Origin: an uncultured Gammaproteobacteria bacterium
GTDB lineage: Bacteria; Pseudomonadota; Gammaproteobacteria; HK1
Assembly: GCA_947258715.1 (NCBI GenBank)
Contig: CAMYJH010000033.1
Location: 1-34,134 of the forward strand
DNA: 34,134 nt
Reading direction: 5' to 3'
The number at the start of each line of letters is the position of its first letter. Position 1 is the first letter of the stretch. Made by a program: the position numbers and the translations under genes. The notes below the pieces were generated by a model. The model was not told where the DNA came from. It was given only the letters and a program-made list of their open reading frames with translations, and ran no database searches. Shown piece after piece: positions 9,358 through 16,859 of this stretch.

Positions 9358-10245
9358 ATGATGTTTAAACAATTCCTGAAGGGTCTGGTGTTCGGCGCCG
9401 GGTTCTCCATTGCGTTCGTTTTTATCTACACGATTTGGTACACGTGGGCGTTTCCCAAGTTTATTTCATCGCAATTCATCGGCTCGCAACCGTCAGTTGA
9501 GTCAGGCTTTCCTGAAGTCAACAAAGCTCCAGAATTGAGTGAAGAGGAAAAATATCTTGGGACAATGGGATCCTATTCAGGAGATTTCTTAGATAACCGC
9601 GCCGGTGTGCTCGCCGAGGGCGAGGGGAAAATAGTCGGCAAAATTACGGTTCATACAAAGCCGGTGCGGGGAGTGCGAGTAAGACTCGCACTTAACGGAA
9701 GCGTTTATAGCCGCTGGGCGGAATCGGATTCAGATGGAAAATACATCTTACAGGTTCCCTACGGCGAGTATCGTATCGACGGATATGAGATCGATATCAA
9801 ATCTGCCAACAAGTACCTCAAAGGCAAAATCAATAATCCTCAGAATCGGCATTCGAGAACTAGGTTCGTGGTTGAGTTAGATAAAGATGGTATGGGGGTT
9901 AATCTAGATTTCGTCGAGCCCGTCAAGGTCATAGGCCCCGAAGGAGAAATTTCATTAACAGACGAAATCATTGCCCGATGGGAAGATTACCCCGGAGCAA
10001 CCACTTACGTTGTTCAGCTCTACGAGAACGAAGATCTCTATCAGTTTGCTTCGAGATCGAGGATCTTTAATTGGCAGGAGCGCCCTCAGGTATCGGAACC
10101 AAAATTAAACCTCAAAGAGCACGGATTGCAGTTGAAAAAGGGGTTTTATTACACGGTCGCAGTTATGGCTTTGGATAGCCAAGGAAAAACGATGTCAGAG
10201 ACTCCGCACGTAAGCGAAGTAAAGCATTTCAAAGTCAGCGATTGA
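9358..10245 (+). CDS. Membrane-anchored protein with carboxypeptidase-regulatory-like and FnIII-like regions
   Basis: 295 residues; family not recognised. One N-terminal membrane segment (about 9-30, LVFGAGFSIAFVFIYTIW) should leave the rest outside the cytoplasm. Residues about 90-150 resemble a carboxypeptidase regulatory-like beta-sandwich (VRGVRVRLALNGSVYSRW, SDSDGKYILQVPYGEYRIDG). Residues about 195-290 read like a fibronectin-III-type domain (ITPDGE-like start, RWEDYPGATTYVVQLYE, YYTVAVMALDSQGKTMSE). The codon and base composition is clearly more AT-rich than the flanking genes, a hint of transfer. ATG codons at 9358 and 9361 are both possible and no strong Shine-Dalgarno is visible. 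It lies 61 bases after the SPFH gene and could be co-transcribed. It converges on the dehydrogenase gene. Confidence 0.8.
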   Translation: MMFKQFLKGLVFGAGFSIAFVFIYTIWYTWAFPKFISSQFIGSQPSVESGFPEVNKAPELSEEEKYLGTMGSYSGDFLDNRAGVLAEGEGKIVGKITVHTKPVRGVRVRLALNGSVYSRWAESDSDGKYILQVPYGEYRIDGYEIDIKSANKYLKGKINNPQNRHSRTRFVVELDKDGMGVNLDFVEPVKVIGPEGEISLTDEIIARWEDYPGATTYVVQLYENEDLYQFASRSRIFNWQERPQVSEPKLNLKEHGLQLKKGFYYTVAVMALDSQGKTMSETPHVSEVKHFKVSD

Positions 10246-10246
10246 A

Positions 10247-10261
10247 TAAACCTTTGGTTTA
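10247..10261. terminator. Small palindrome between convergent genes
   Basis: TAAACC-TTT-GGTTTA is a perfect 6-bp inverted repeat in the short gap between two convergent stop codons and covers the dehydrogenase stop. It is AT-rich and short, with no strong T-run, so a bidirectional terminator role is only a possibility. Confidence 0.25.
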
Positions 10262-11236
10262 GTAACCTCGTCCTGCATCCACGACGTTCGTTAATTCTTG
10301 TCCCGCGATATACCGCTCCAGGTTGTCGCAGAACAGCTCACACATGGGCCGCTCCCAGTCGGCGATGGAGTCGGACACGTGGGGCGTGATCCAGGCGTTC
10401 TCCAGAGCCCATAGCGGGCTGTCTTTGGACAGCGGTTCGGTGCCGAAGACGTCCAGAATCGCGCCGGCGATCTGATCCTCTTTGAGCGCGGTGATCAGAT
10501 CGCCTTCGTTCACCACCGGCCCGCGGGCGGTATTGATGAGCCAGGCGCTGGGCTTCATGCGCTGAAAAACTTCCGCGTCAATGAGTCCGCGGGTGTCGTC
10601 GGTAAGCGGCACGTGCAGGCAGACGAAGTCGGCCCGCGCGGCGGCGTCGCCGAGCTCGTCCGGGGGATAGAGCTCGTCCACGTGCTCCACCGGCTGGTTT
10701 TTCGAGCGAGCGCCGAGCACCTTCATGCCGTTTTGCTTCGCCTGCTTCGCCACCCGCGCGCCGATGCGTCCTAAGCCCACCAGCAGGGCAGTGCGCTGGT
10801 CGATGGGGCGCCAGGCGTGCTGGCGCCACTCGCGCTTGTGTTGCTGATTTCGGTACGTGGGAAATCCAAAGTTGACCATGAGCATCGCGCTCATCACGTA
10901 CTCGGCCATGTAGGGGCTCAAAACGCCGGCGGAATTGGTGAGCGTGATTCGGTCGCCGTCCCAGGGGCACACGTGGTCGATGCCGGCGCCGGCGATGTGC
11001 ACCCAGCGCACGGATTCACAGTCGAATATCGCCTCGTGGGGCAGCGGCTCGTTGACGTTGAACTTAAAGCTGAACACCGCTTCGGGCTTGAAGCGGGCCA
11101 GGGTGTCATCGAGGGCGGACCGATCGGCGCAGATGCCGATTTCCAGATCGGGAAAGCGCGACTGGAGGATGTCCACGTGGATCTGCGCGCGGTCGTGGAT
11201 CAGCAGCACGCGCGGGCTTTGTTTGCTCGTGCCCAT
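10259..11236 (-). CDS. D-2-hydroxyacid dehydrogenase (NAD(P)-dependent)
   Basis: 325 residues, cytoplasmic. The Rossmann motif is LLVGLGRIGARVAKQAK. The family catalytic triad is visible: Arg in LINTARGPVVNEGDL, Glu in DVFGTEPLS and His in WITPHVSDS. The substrate-side N-terminal domain includes VRWVHIAGAGIDHV. The family reduces 2-keto acids to D-2-hydroxy acids or the reverse; the substrate is not predictable. It is the last gene of a six-gene minus-strand operon and starts 10 bases after the aminotransferase stop. In this context it may reduce or oxidise a 2-oxo acid made by the neighbouring aminotransferase or phosphonopyruvate-hydrolase-like enzyme. That is inference. Confidence 0.9.
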   Translation of the reverse strand: MGTSKQSPRVLLIHDRAQIHVDILQSRFPDLEIGICADRSALDDTLARFKPEAVFSFKFNVNEPLPHEAIFDCESVRWVHIAGAGIDHVCPWDGDRITLTNSAGVLSPYMAEYVMSAMLMVNFGFPTYRNQQHKREWRQHAWRPIDQRTALLVGLGRIGARVAKQAKQNGMKVLGARSKNQPVEHVDELYPPDELGDAAARADFVCLHVPLTDDTRGLIDAEVFQRMKPSAWLINTARGPVVNEGDLITALKEDQIAGAILDVFGTEPLSKDSPLWALENAWITPHVSDSIADWERPMCELFCDNLERYIAGQELTNVVDAGRGY

Positions 11237-11246
11237 GACGCCGGCG

Positions 11247-12641
11247 TCAGGCGGCGGCCTGCTTCAGCTCGCCTTCGTCCCGCAGCATCTTGAGCGCGCG
11301 GCGGAACGCCTCCGCGGTCTGCTCGATGTCGGCATCGGTGTGCGCGCAGGAGGTTAAGCCCCCGGGCTTGCTGGAGACATCGACGCCGTTGATCAGCAGC
11401 GCAAGCCTGAGCTTGCGCACCAGCTCACCTTTCTTCATTCCGCGAAGCCTTGCCACCGGGTACTTGAGCGCATCGAAGGTCCGCGGATCGAGCGCGTCGC
11501 CGTCGGGGTTGGTGTAGACGTAGACGGCGGAGTGAAGTCCGTAGGCGGCCCAGGGAACGCCGAGCTCTGAGAAGATTTGATTCAGAAGCCCCCGAAGTTT
11601 CGCCGCCTGCCGGCTCGCGGTCTCGCAGGCGCCGTTGTCACGGATAAAGGTCAGCGCCGCGACGCCCGCGGCGGCGGATGCGGGGTTGGCGTTGAAGGTG
11701 CCGTGGTGGCTGATCTTCTCGAAGCCCTTGGCTGCGGCGACGTCGAAGTCCAGAAGATCGAGCAGCGCTTTCTTTCCGGTCACCGCGGCGCCGGGCAGGC
11801 CGCCCGCCACCACCTTGGCGAAAGTGGCGATGTCCGGGGTGACGCCGTAATAGCTTTGCGCGCCGCCGGGGGCGACGCGGAATCCCGTTACCACCTCGTC
11901 GAAGATGAGCACGATGCCGCGCTTGAAGGTAATGCTCCGTAATGTCTCCAGCAGCGTTGGGGCGATGGGCTGCAGGCCGAAGCTCGCCCCGGTGGGCTCG
12001 AGGATCACCGCGCCGATGTCGTCGCGCTCTTCCAGCAGTTTCGAGGTGGCCTCGACGTCGTCCGCCGACGCCAGCAGCACGTTGTCGGCGATCTCTTTCA
12101 GCACGCCGGGTGAGGGCGAGCCGTCGAAGTGACTGTCGTAGCCGAAGGCGGCGTGGTCCTGCCAGCCGTGGAAGTGGCCGCCGAAACGCACCAGCTTGGA
12201 TTTGCCGGTATAAGCGCGGGCGAGGCGAAAAGCCATCAGATTGGCTTCGGTGCCGGAAGAGGTGAAGCGCACCCGCTCAGCGCAGGGCACCATAGACTTG
12301 ATCAACTCGCCCCACTCGATTTCCAGCTCGTGGCAGGCGGCGTAGTGGGTGCCGCACTCGAGCTGGCGGGTGACCGCTTCCACCACGACGGGATGACTGT
12401 GTCCCAGAAGGAGCGCGCCGTGGCCGCCGTAGTAGTCAAGGTACTCATTGCCGTCCACGTCCCACTTGCGCGAGCCGAAGGCGTGGGTGACGTAGATCTC
12501 GTACGGGTCCAGACGGCGGGCGTCGTGAACGATACCACTGGGCAAAACCTCTCGCGCGCGAGCTGCGAGCTTGTTGGAGCCCGCGGTCTTTTGCCGGTAG
12601 GCGGTGACGATGGGGGAATTAGTGGCGGCCGCTTCCATCAT
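11247..12641 (-). CDS. Class III PLP aminotransferase, glutamate-1-semialdehyde aminomutase-like
   Basis: 464 residues. Fold-type I motifs: TSSGTEANLMAFRLARA (phosphate cup), LIFDEVVTGFR (Asp binding the pyridine nitrogen) and TFAKVVAGGLPGAA (Schiff-base Lys), plus the dimer motif HHGTFNANPASAAAGVAAL. It resembles GSA aminomutase (HemL) in HFHGWQD and the ending. However, it sits in a catabolic operon and is longer than usual HemL (about 425-430), so a role in haem synthesis is unlikely. More likely it is an aminotransferase or aminomutase for the pathway's amino acid. Two consecutive ATG codons start the frame and the Shine-Dalgarno is weak. Gaps of 25 and 10 bases to its neighbours indicate one transcript. 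Confidence 0.88.
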   Translation of the reverse strand: MMEAAATNSPIVTAYRQKTAGSNKLAARAREVLPSGIVHDARRLDPYEIYVTHAFGSRKWDVDGNEYLDYYGGHGALLLGHSHPVVVEAVTRQLECGTHYAACHELEIEWGELIKSMVPCAERVRFTSSGTEANLMAFRLARAYTGKSKLVRFGGHFHGWQDHAAFGYDSHFDGSPSPGVLKEIADNVLLASADDVEATSKLLEERDDIGAVILEPTGASFGLQPIAPTLLETLRSITFKRGIVLIFDEVVTGFRVAPGGAQSYYGVTPDIATFAKVVAGGLPGAAVTGKKALLDLLDFDVAAAKGFEKISHHGTFNANPASAAAGVAALTFIRDNGACETASRQAAKLRGLLNQIFSELGVPWAAYGLHSAVYVYTNPDGDALDPRTFDALKYPVARLRGMKKGELVRKLRLALLINGVDVSSKPGGLTSCAHTDADIEQTAEAFRRALKMLRDEGELKQAAA

Positions 12642-12666
12642 GCAGTCTTAGGCAGTTTTTTTTCGA

Positions 12667-13587
12667 TCAATCGAAGTCGCGTTCCAGCGCCTTGACCAAC
12701 GATACGATTACTTCGTTGACCGGCGCGCCAACGCCGAATTCGCGCGCCACCACCGGCACCATGCCGTTGATGGCGTCGATTTCCGAGCGGCGCCCGGCCA
12801 GGTGATCCAGCAGCATGGAAGGACGTGCCCCCGGGATCTTGCTGCCGAAGTCGTGAATATAAGCCCTGGGATCGTCGAACGAGAAGTTCACGCCTTTGGC
12901 CACGCCCGCGGCGTGGGCTTCCAATCCGCAGGCGAGCGCTACCTGCCAGGCGTTGTCATCCGCCAGAACTTCGCCGACACGACACCGCAGCACGGTGCAT
13001 GTGCCGCTGAAGGTCACGTTACAGATGAATTTTTCCCAAACCAGCTGTTCGATGTCGTTGAAGGCTTTGACGTTGAAGCCGGCATCGCGCCAGAGCTGCG
13101 CGATTGTTTCCAACCGCTCGCTCACAGAACCCTTCATCTCACCCAGGCGGATGAGCTCCATGCCGTTGTGGTGCACGTGACCCGGGCCCTTGATGGAAGC
13201 ACCGAAGCCTCCCGCCACCCCGATGAGAATGCCCTCCGGAGAACGGTACTGGCAGATCCGCTCGGCGGCGCCGAGCCCGTTCTGGATAGTGAGAATCAGA
13301 GTTTTGTCGCCGACCATGGGTTCGATGCTCCTGGCCGCCTCACCCACTTGGCCCGCCTTGGTGGCGATGATAACGAGCTCACACGGTCCGACTTCTTTAA
13401 ACTCGGTCGTTGCCTTCAAACGCACGGTGCGATCGCCGCTGGCGCCCTCGACGTGCAGGCCACGCTCGTTGATGGCGTCGACGTGCTCTTTCCAAACGTC
13501 TACCGCCCACACCTCATTGCCGGCGTCCGCGAGCAGACCGGCGTATACCGAGCCCATGGCGCCGACGCCTACTACTGCAATCTTCAT
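12667..13587 (-). CDS. Ketopantoate reductase-family (PanE/ApbA-like) dehydrogenase
   Basis: 306 residues, cytoplasmic. The N-terminal NADP-binding motif is MKIAVVGVGAMGSVYAGLLA, followed by LVIIATKAGQV and LTIQNGLGAAERI, all as in PanE. The C-terminal helical domain has the WEKFICNVTFSGTC segment, where Lys is the usual catalytic residue. Many PanE-like proteins in catabolic operons are not true ketopantoate reductases but reduce or oxidise other branched 2-oxo or 2-hydroxy acids. Its position, between a hydratase and an aminotransferase with gaps of 25 bases on each side, supports such a role. AAAGGA lies about 12 bases before the ATG. Confidence 0.88.
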   Translation of the reverse strand: MKIAVVGVGAMGSVYAGLLADAGNEVWAVDVWKEHVDAINERGLHVEGASGDRTVRLKATTEFKEVGPCELVIIATKAGQVGEAARSIEPMVGDKTLILTIQNGLGAAERICQYRSPEGILIGVAGGFGASIKGPGHVHHNGMELIRLGEMKGSVSERLETIAQLWRDAGFNVKAFNDIEQLVWEKFICNVTFSGTCTVLRCRVGEVLADDNAWQVALACGLEAHAAGVAKGVNFSFDDPRAYIHDFGSKIPGARPSMLLDHLAGRRSEIDAINGMVPVVAREFGVGAPVNEVIVSLVKALERDFD

Positions 13588-13612
13588 CCGCGAGTTAGAT
13601 CCTTTGTGCGGG

Positions 13613-14455
13613 TCAAATGAAACTGATGGTGCAGCTGCCGAGTGTCGAGAATTCGGCCTCCCAGGTCTCGCCCTTGTTCACGTCGTGCTTGCTGAAGGAA
13701 CCGGTGATGATCCGCTGCCCTGCTTCGATCTTGCGCCCGTAGCGTGCGAGCACGTTGGCCAGCGTGGCCAGTGAAACGAAATGATCGTCGATGACATCTT
13801 TGCCGATGGCCGTGGCGGCGGCCTTGCCGTTGCAGCGCATGCTGACTTCGAGCGTGTCGGAGTCGAAGTCATCGGGCACCGGGCTTGCCGGCGCGGCGGC
13901 GACGATGCCCCACTGGGTCAGATTGTCGGCAATGGCGAGGCCGAAGTCCTTGATTCCCCCTGACCGCTTCTCGTTGATTTCCATACCGGGGCAAACCCCG
14001 GACACGGCTGCGCGGGCTTTTTCCAGCGTTGCGCCAGGACCTTCCAGATCCTTGGCCATGAGCCAGCAAAGCTCGGGCTCCAGCCCGCACCCGACCCTCA
14101 GTCCGTCGATTGCTATCTCGGCGCCGGATTCGTAGATGCCGCTCTGCATGAGGTAGCCGAAAGGCTGCGACTCGGTGTTGAAATGTGCGCGCACCGAAGC
14201 AGAGGTGAGGCCTATCTTCCAGCCGGCCTGAATTTCTCCGTCGGCGGTTCTGCGCTCGAGCACCGCCAGCTGCACCTTGAGCGCGTGGTCGAAGTCCAGT
14301 ACGCCTCGCAGGGGCGCGGGATAGAATCTTCCCTGCTTCGCCGAATTCCAGATCAAATCGGCCGCGGCGTCGATGTTCAATGCAGTCTTCTCTTTATCCA
14401 ACGCTGAGTAATCCTCGAGGGTTGTTGCAACAGCGACGAAATCGTCAAACAACAT
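13613..14455 (-). CDS. 2-keto-4-pentenoate hydratase-like protein (MhpD/FAH superfamily)
   Basis: 280 residues from ATG at 14455; a GTG three bases earlier is equally possible. Motifs of the hydratase/decarboxylase branch of the fumarylacetoacetase superfamily: QAGWKIGLTS near residue 80, the metal-binding segment GLEPELCWLMAKDLEGP near 125-140, and the C-terminal ITGSFSKHDVNKGETWEAEF. Members hydrate 2-hydroxydienoates or decarboxylate oxo-diacids using a divalent metal. Length is usual (about 260-280). The start lies inside the end of the upstream PLP-enzyme gene (overlap of about 11-14 bases), which implies translational coupling. The true substrate is unknown; no aromatic meta-cleavage genes are nearby, so a classical MhpD role is unlikely. 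Confidence 0.87.
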   Translation of the reverse strand: MLFDDFVAVATTLEDYSALDKEKTALNIDAAADLIWNSAKQGRFYPAPLRGVLDFDHALKVQLAVLERRTADGEIQAGWKIGLTSASVRAHFNTESQPFGYLMQSGIYESGAEIAIDGLRVGCGLEPELCWLMAKDLEGPGATLEKARAAVSGVCPGMEINEKRSGGIKDFGLAIADNLTQWGIVAAAPASPVPDDFDSDTLEVSMRCNGKAAATAIGKDVIDDHFVSLATLANVLARYGRKIEAGQRIITGSFSKHDVNKGETWEAEFSTLGSCTISFI

Positions 14456-15737
14456 CACCGTAAAGCAGCTCGCGAAACGCCGCCGCGTCGGCGATCAGTT
14501 CTGTGAGCCGGGTGACGCAGTCGTCGACGGCGTCGGCGAAGGCTTCGGCGCCGCCAAAACGTTTCAGCACTTCCGGCGGCACGAACTTGATCAACAGCGC
14601 CGAGGTCCCAGGGGGAAGACCGGCGAAGTGAACCGTGAGCACGCCGTAGTGCTTGAGCAACAACATGGCGAGCCCGGCGGTGGCCTCGAAGGGCACCACC
14701 GGCGGCGCGGCGAGGCCGCCCCGCTCCATCACCAGCTCCAGCAGGTCTTCTCCGGGGATCTGCAGAATTACCGGCGTCTCCAGCAGGCGGTTTCCACCAA
14801 GGCGTCTGCGCATCGCGTCCGCCAGCGACTTGGTGGTGGCCACCAGGGTGCGCACGCGTTCCGGATCGTAGGCTTTGAGCGACCGCACCACGGCGGGATA
14901 GAGCATGGGGCGAAGCTCGGCGCCGATCTCGAACGCTCGGGCGCGAATGCGGGCGACGATGTCTCGTTCGCCGCCCAGAAGTCCGATGCGCGGACCGAGG
15001 GTGCCGTACTTGTCCAGGCCCGTCGCGGCGACGTCGGCGCCGAGCGTGAGCGCCCGCGGCTGATCAAACATTGCCGGTCCCACCCGGGCACCGCCGGCGT
15101 CGTCGACGATAATGCGCGCGCCGGCGTTTTTGGCCAGCGAAAAAATTTCCCGTATCTCCGTCTCGGCCAGGATCTCGTAGCTCACCGAAAGACGGGTCAC
15201 AAATACGACCTTAGGCGCGGTCCCGTTTCCAATCGCGGTGCGAAACGCTTCCAGCCCGGAAACGTCTTCGAATCGGCCGCCGGCGCGGTTCGCCGCACGA
15301 CGCACGGCCGGGTGACTGTAGCGCGGTGAAACCCCGAGGACGCGGTTCCCATGGGAAACGAGAATCTCGGCGGCGAGTAGCAGTCCCGCGGTGAGGCGGT
15401 TCAGTGTGAAGACGTCGTGGCGTTCGGGATCACCGCCAAGGTGCTCCAGGCCGAGTTGCGTCAATTCGTCGATGTAGACCGCGGGGGCGATTTCGTCGTC
15501 AAGGAAAGACACTTCGTTGTCATCGAGGTCCAGCCGCCGGTCGAGGCCGCTGAAGTTGTAAACGGCGTCGAGACCCTTTTCATCGATGCGGGCTTTGAGC
15601 AGCTTCCAGGCGTGGCGGAGTTTGGCCAGATCGTCTCCGGTGTCGCGCACGAATGTACCCCGGGCGTAGGGCAGATCCGGAGCGTGGGGATTGCCGAAAC
15701 GATCCCGGATCGTTTCCGCCTGTGCGCGGGCACTCAT
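14445..15737 (-). CDS. PLP-dependent fold-type I enzyme of unassigned reaction
   Basis: 430 residues. Fold-type I signatures are visible: ILVSHGNRVLGVSPRYSHPA early in the large domain, RIIVDDAGGARVGPAMFD (Asp for the pyridine nitrogen) and ATGLDKYGTLGPRIGLLGG, where Lys in LDKYG is the likely Schiff-base residue. The C-terminal small domain includes TVHFAGLPPGTSALLIKFVP. It resembles SelA-like, beta-eliminating-lyase and class V members without clearly belonging to one. Eliminations, lyase reactions or transaminations are all possible. The start overlaps the stop of the phosphonopyruvate-hydrolase-like gene as ATGA (15734-15737), so the two are translationally coupled and probably act in the same pathway. 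Confidence 0.82.
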   Translation of the reverse strand: MSARAQAETIRDRFGNPHAPDLPYARGTFVRDTGDDLAKLRHAWKLLKARIDEKGLDAVYNFSGLDRRLDLDDNEVSFLDDEIAPAVYIDELTQLGLEHLGGDPERHDVFTLNRLTAGLLLAAEILVSHGNRVLGVSPRYSHPAVRRAANRAGGRFEDVSGLEAFRTAIGNGTAPKVVFVTRLSVSYEILAETEIREIFSLAKNAGARIIVDDAGGARVGPAMFDQPRALTLGADVAATGLDKYGTLGPRIGLLGGERDIVARIRARAFEIGAELRPMLYPAVVRSLKAYDPERVRTLVATTKSLADAMRRRLGGNRLLETPVILQIPGEDLLELVMERGGLAAPPVVPFEATAGLAMLLLKHYGVLTVHFAGLPPGTSALLIKFVPPEVLKRFGGAEAFADAVDDCVTRLTELIADAAAFRELLYGDVV

Positions 15738-16606
15738 TTTAGGTAACGCTTCTCTTTTTCTTTCATTTGGGCTACCTGCTGCAGCTCGAAGATGCGGGTG
15801 ACGGGAACGATATCGCCATCGACGTTATGAATGCCGCCGTCAGCGCGAATGCGCGCGAACACGTCCGCCATCGCGGTCACCGCGGCGCGGATGCCGTGGT
15901 TGCCATAGATCACCATTTTTATCTTCTTCAACGCAACGATGTCGGACTCGGTGAGCTGCGGGTAGGCGGTGGGAACGATCACGACCGGCGCTTTTAGCTT
16001 CCAGCCGCGGCAGAACTCGACGATCTGGTCGGGCGTTTTGGATTTAGAGTGGATCAGCACCGCGTCGGCGCCGGCGCTGACGTAAGCCGTCGCCCTGCGA
16101 TTTGCCTCCTCCTGACCCTCTCCCGCTATCAGCGCCTCGGTGCGGGCAATGACAAGAAAGTCGGAAGACTTTCTGCTGTCGCAGGCGGCTTCGATCTTGC
16201 CGACAAACTCCTCCACCCGCAGCAGCTCCTGCCGGCCGCCTTCCAGCAGGCTCGTGTCTTTGGGAAATTTCTTGTCCTCGATCACCACAGCGGCCGCGCC
16301 CGCCGCTTCGTACTGAGTGACGGCATGGATCACGTTCACGGCGTTGCCGTAGCCGGTGTCGATGTCGGCCACCACAGGGATCTCCACCGCTGCGCAGATG
16401 GCCCGGGTGGTGTCCAGGTGTTGGGTCATGGAGAGAATGCTGGCGTCCGGCACGGCGTAGGCCGCCGACAGCTCGAAGCCGCTGGCCCAGATGCCGTCGA
16501 ACCCGGCCTCCTCGGCGAGCCGCGCGCTCAAGGGATTGTGGGCGCCGATGACGCGGGTTAACGGCTGTTTGCTCAGCTTTTGCCGCAAAATGGCCGACTT
16601 GGACAT
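15734..16606 (-). CDS. Phosphonopyruvate hydrolase-like enzyme (PEP mutase/isocitrate lyase superfamily)
   Basis: 290 residues from ATG at 16606. Upstream frame to 16789 reads as non-coding and the remaining length equals that recalled for Variovorax phosphonopyruvate hydrolase. Visible residues: GIWASGFELSA (Trp40, Ser42, Phe44), DIDTGYGNAVNV (Asp81, Asp83), EDKKFPKDTSLLEGG (Lys116 and Thr118 in the gating loop), ARTEALIAG (Arg155) and LIHSKSKTPDQI (His186). PEP mutase has EDK-x5-NS; the Asn to Thr change at 118 is the known difference in phosphonopyruvate hydrolase, which cleaves 3-phosphonopyruvate to pyruvate and phosphate. First gene of the six-gene operon. No strong Shine-Dalgarno is visible. 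Superfamily is near certain; the exact substrate is inference, and another 2-oxo acid C-C or C-P cleavage is the alternative. Confidence 0.85.
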   Translation of the reverse strand: MSKSAILRQKLSKQPLTRVIGAHNPLSARLAEEAGFDGIWASGFELSAAYAVPDASILSMTQHLDTTRAICAAVEIPVVADIDTGYGNAVNVIHAVTQYEAAGAAAVVIEDKKFPKDTSLLEGGRQELLRVEEFVGKIEAACDSRKSSDFLVIARTEALIAGEGQEEANRRATAYVSAGADAVLIHSKSKTPDQIVEFCRGWKLKAPVVIVPTAYPQLTESDIVALKKIKMVIYGNHGIRAAVTAMADVFARIRADGGIHNVDGDIVPVTRIFELQQVAQMKEKEKRYLK

Positions 16607-16859
16607 AATTTTGAATACCGGGGATAGCGCAGACAACCGCCCTGGGTCGGTGACCGCCCAGATGTTGCCGCCAATGCTACCCCATCGTCTCGGAGGAGGC
16701 GTCAGAATGATAAAAAGCTGCCCGACCACGCGGGAACGCTGCCCTGGGCTGCTTGTCGAAGCAGAGCCCGGCCCGGTATCCGCGTGCACTTGCGCCCCGG
16801 GCTGCGCTTGGCTACCGTGACCGGTTTAGAGTTGACTAAAGAAAGGCCCGGGAGGTCCA
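16607..16859. promoter_or_regulatory. Divergent intergenic region between the catabolic operon and the glutaredoxin fusion gene
   Basis: 253 bases between two divergent starts must hold both promoters. I cannot assign convincing -35/-10 boxes by eye. The plus-strand gene has a clear GGGAGGT just before its ATG. No regulator gene is adjacent, so any control of the operon would be from elsewhere. Confidence 0.4.

Noticed and set aside
11247..12641. Assignment of the class III aminotransferase as HemL
   Set aside because: Motifs are HemL-like, but the protein is longer and embedded in a catabolic operon, so the haem-pathway name would be misleading.
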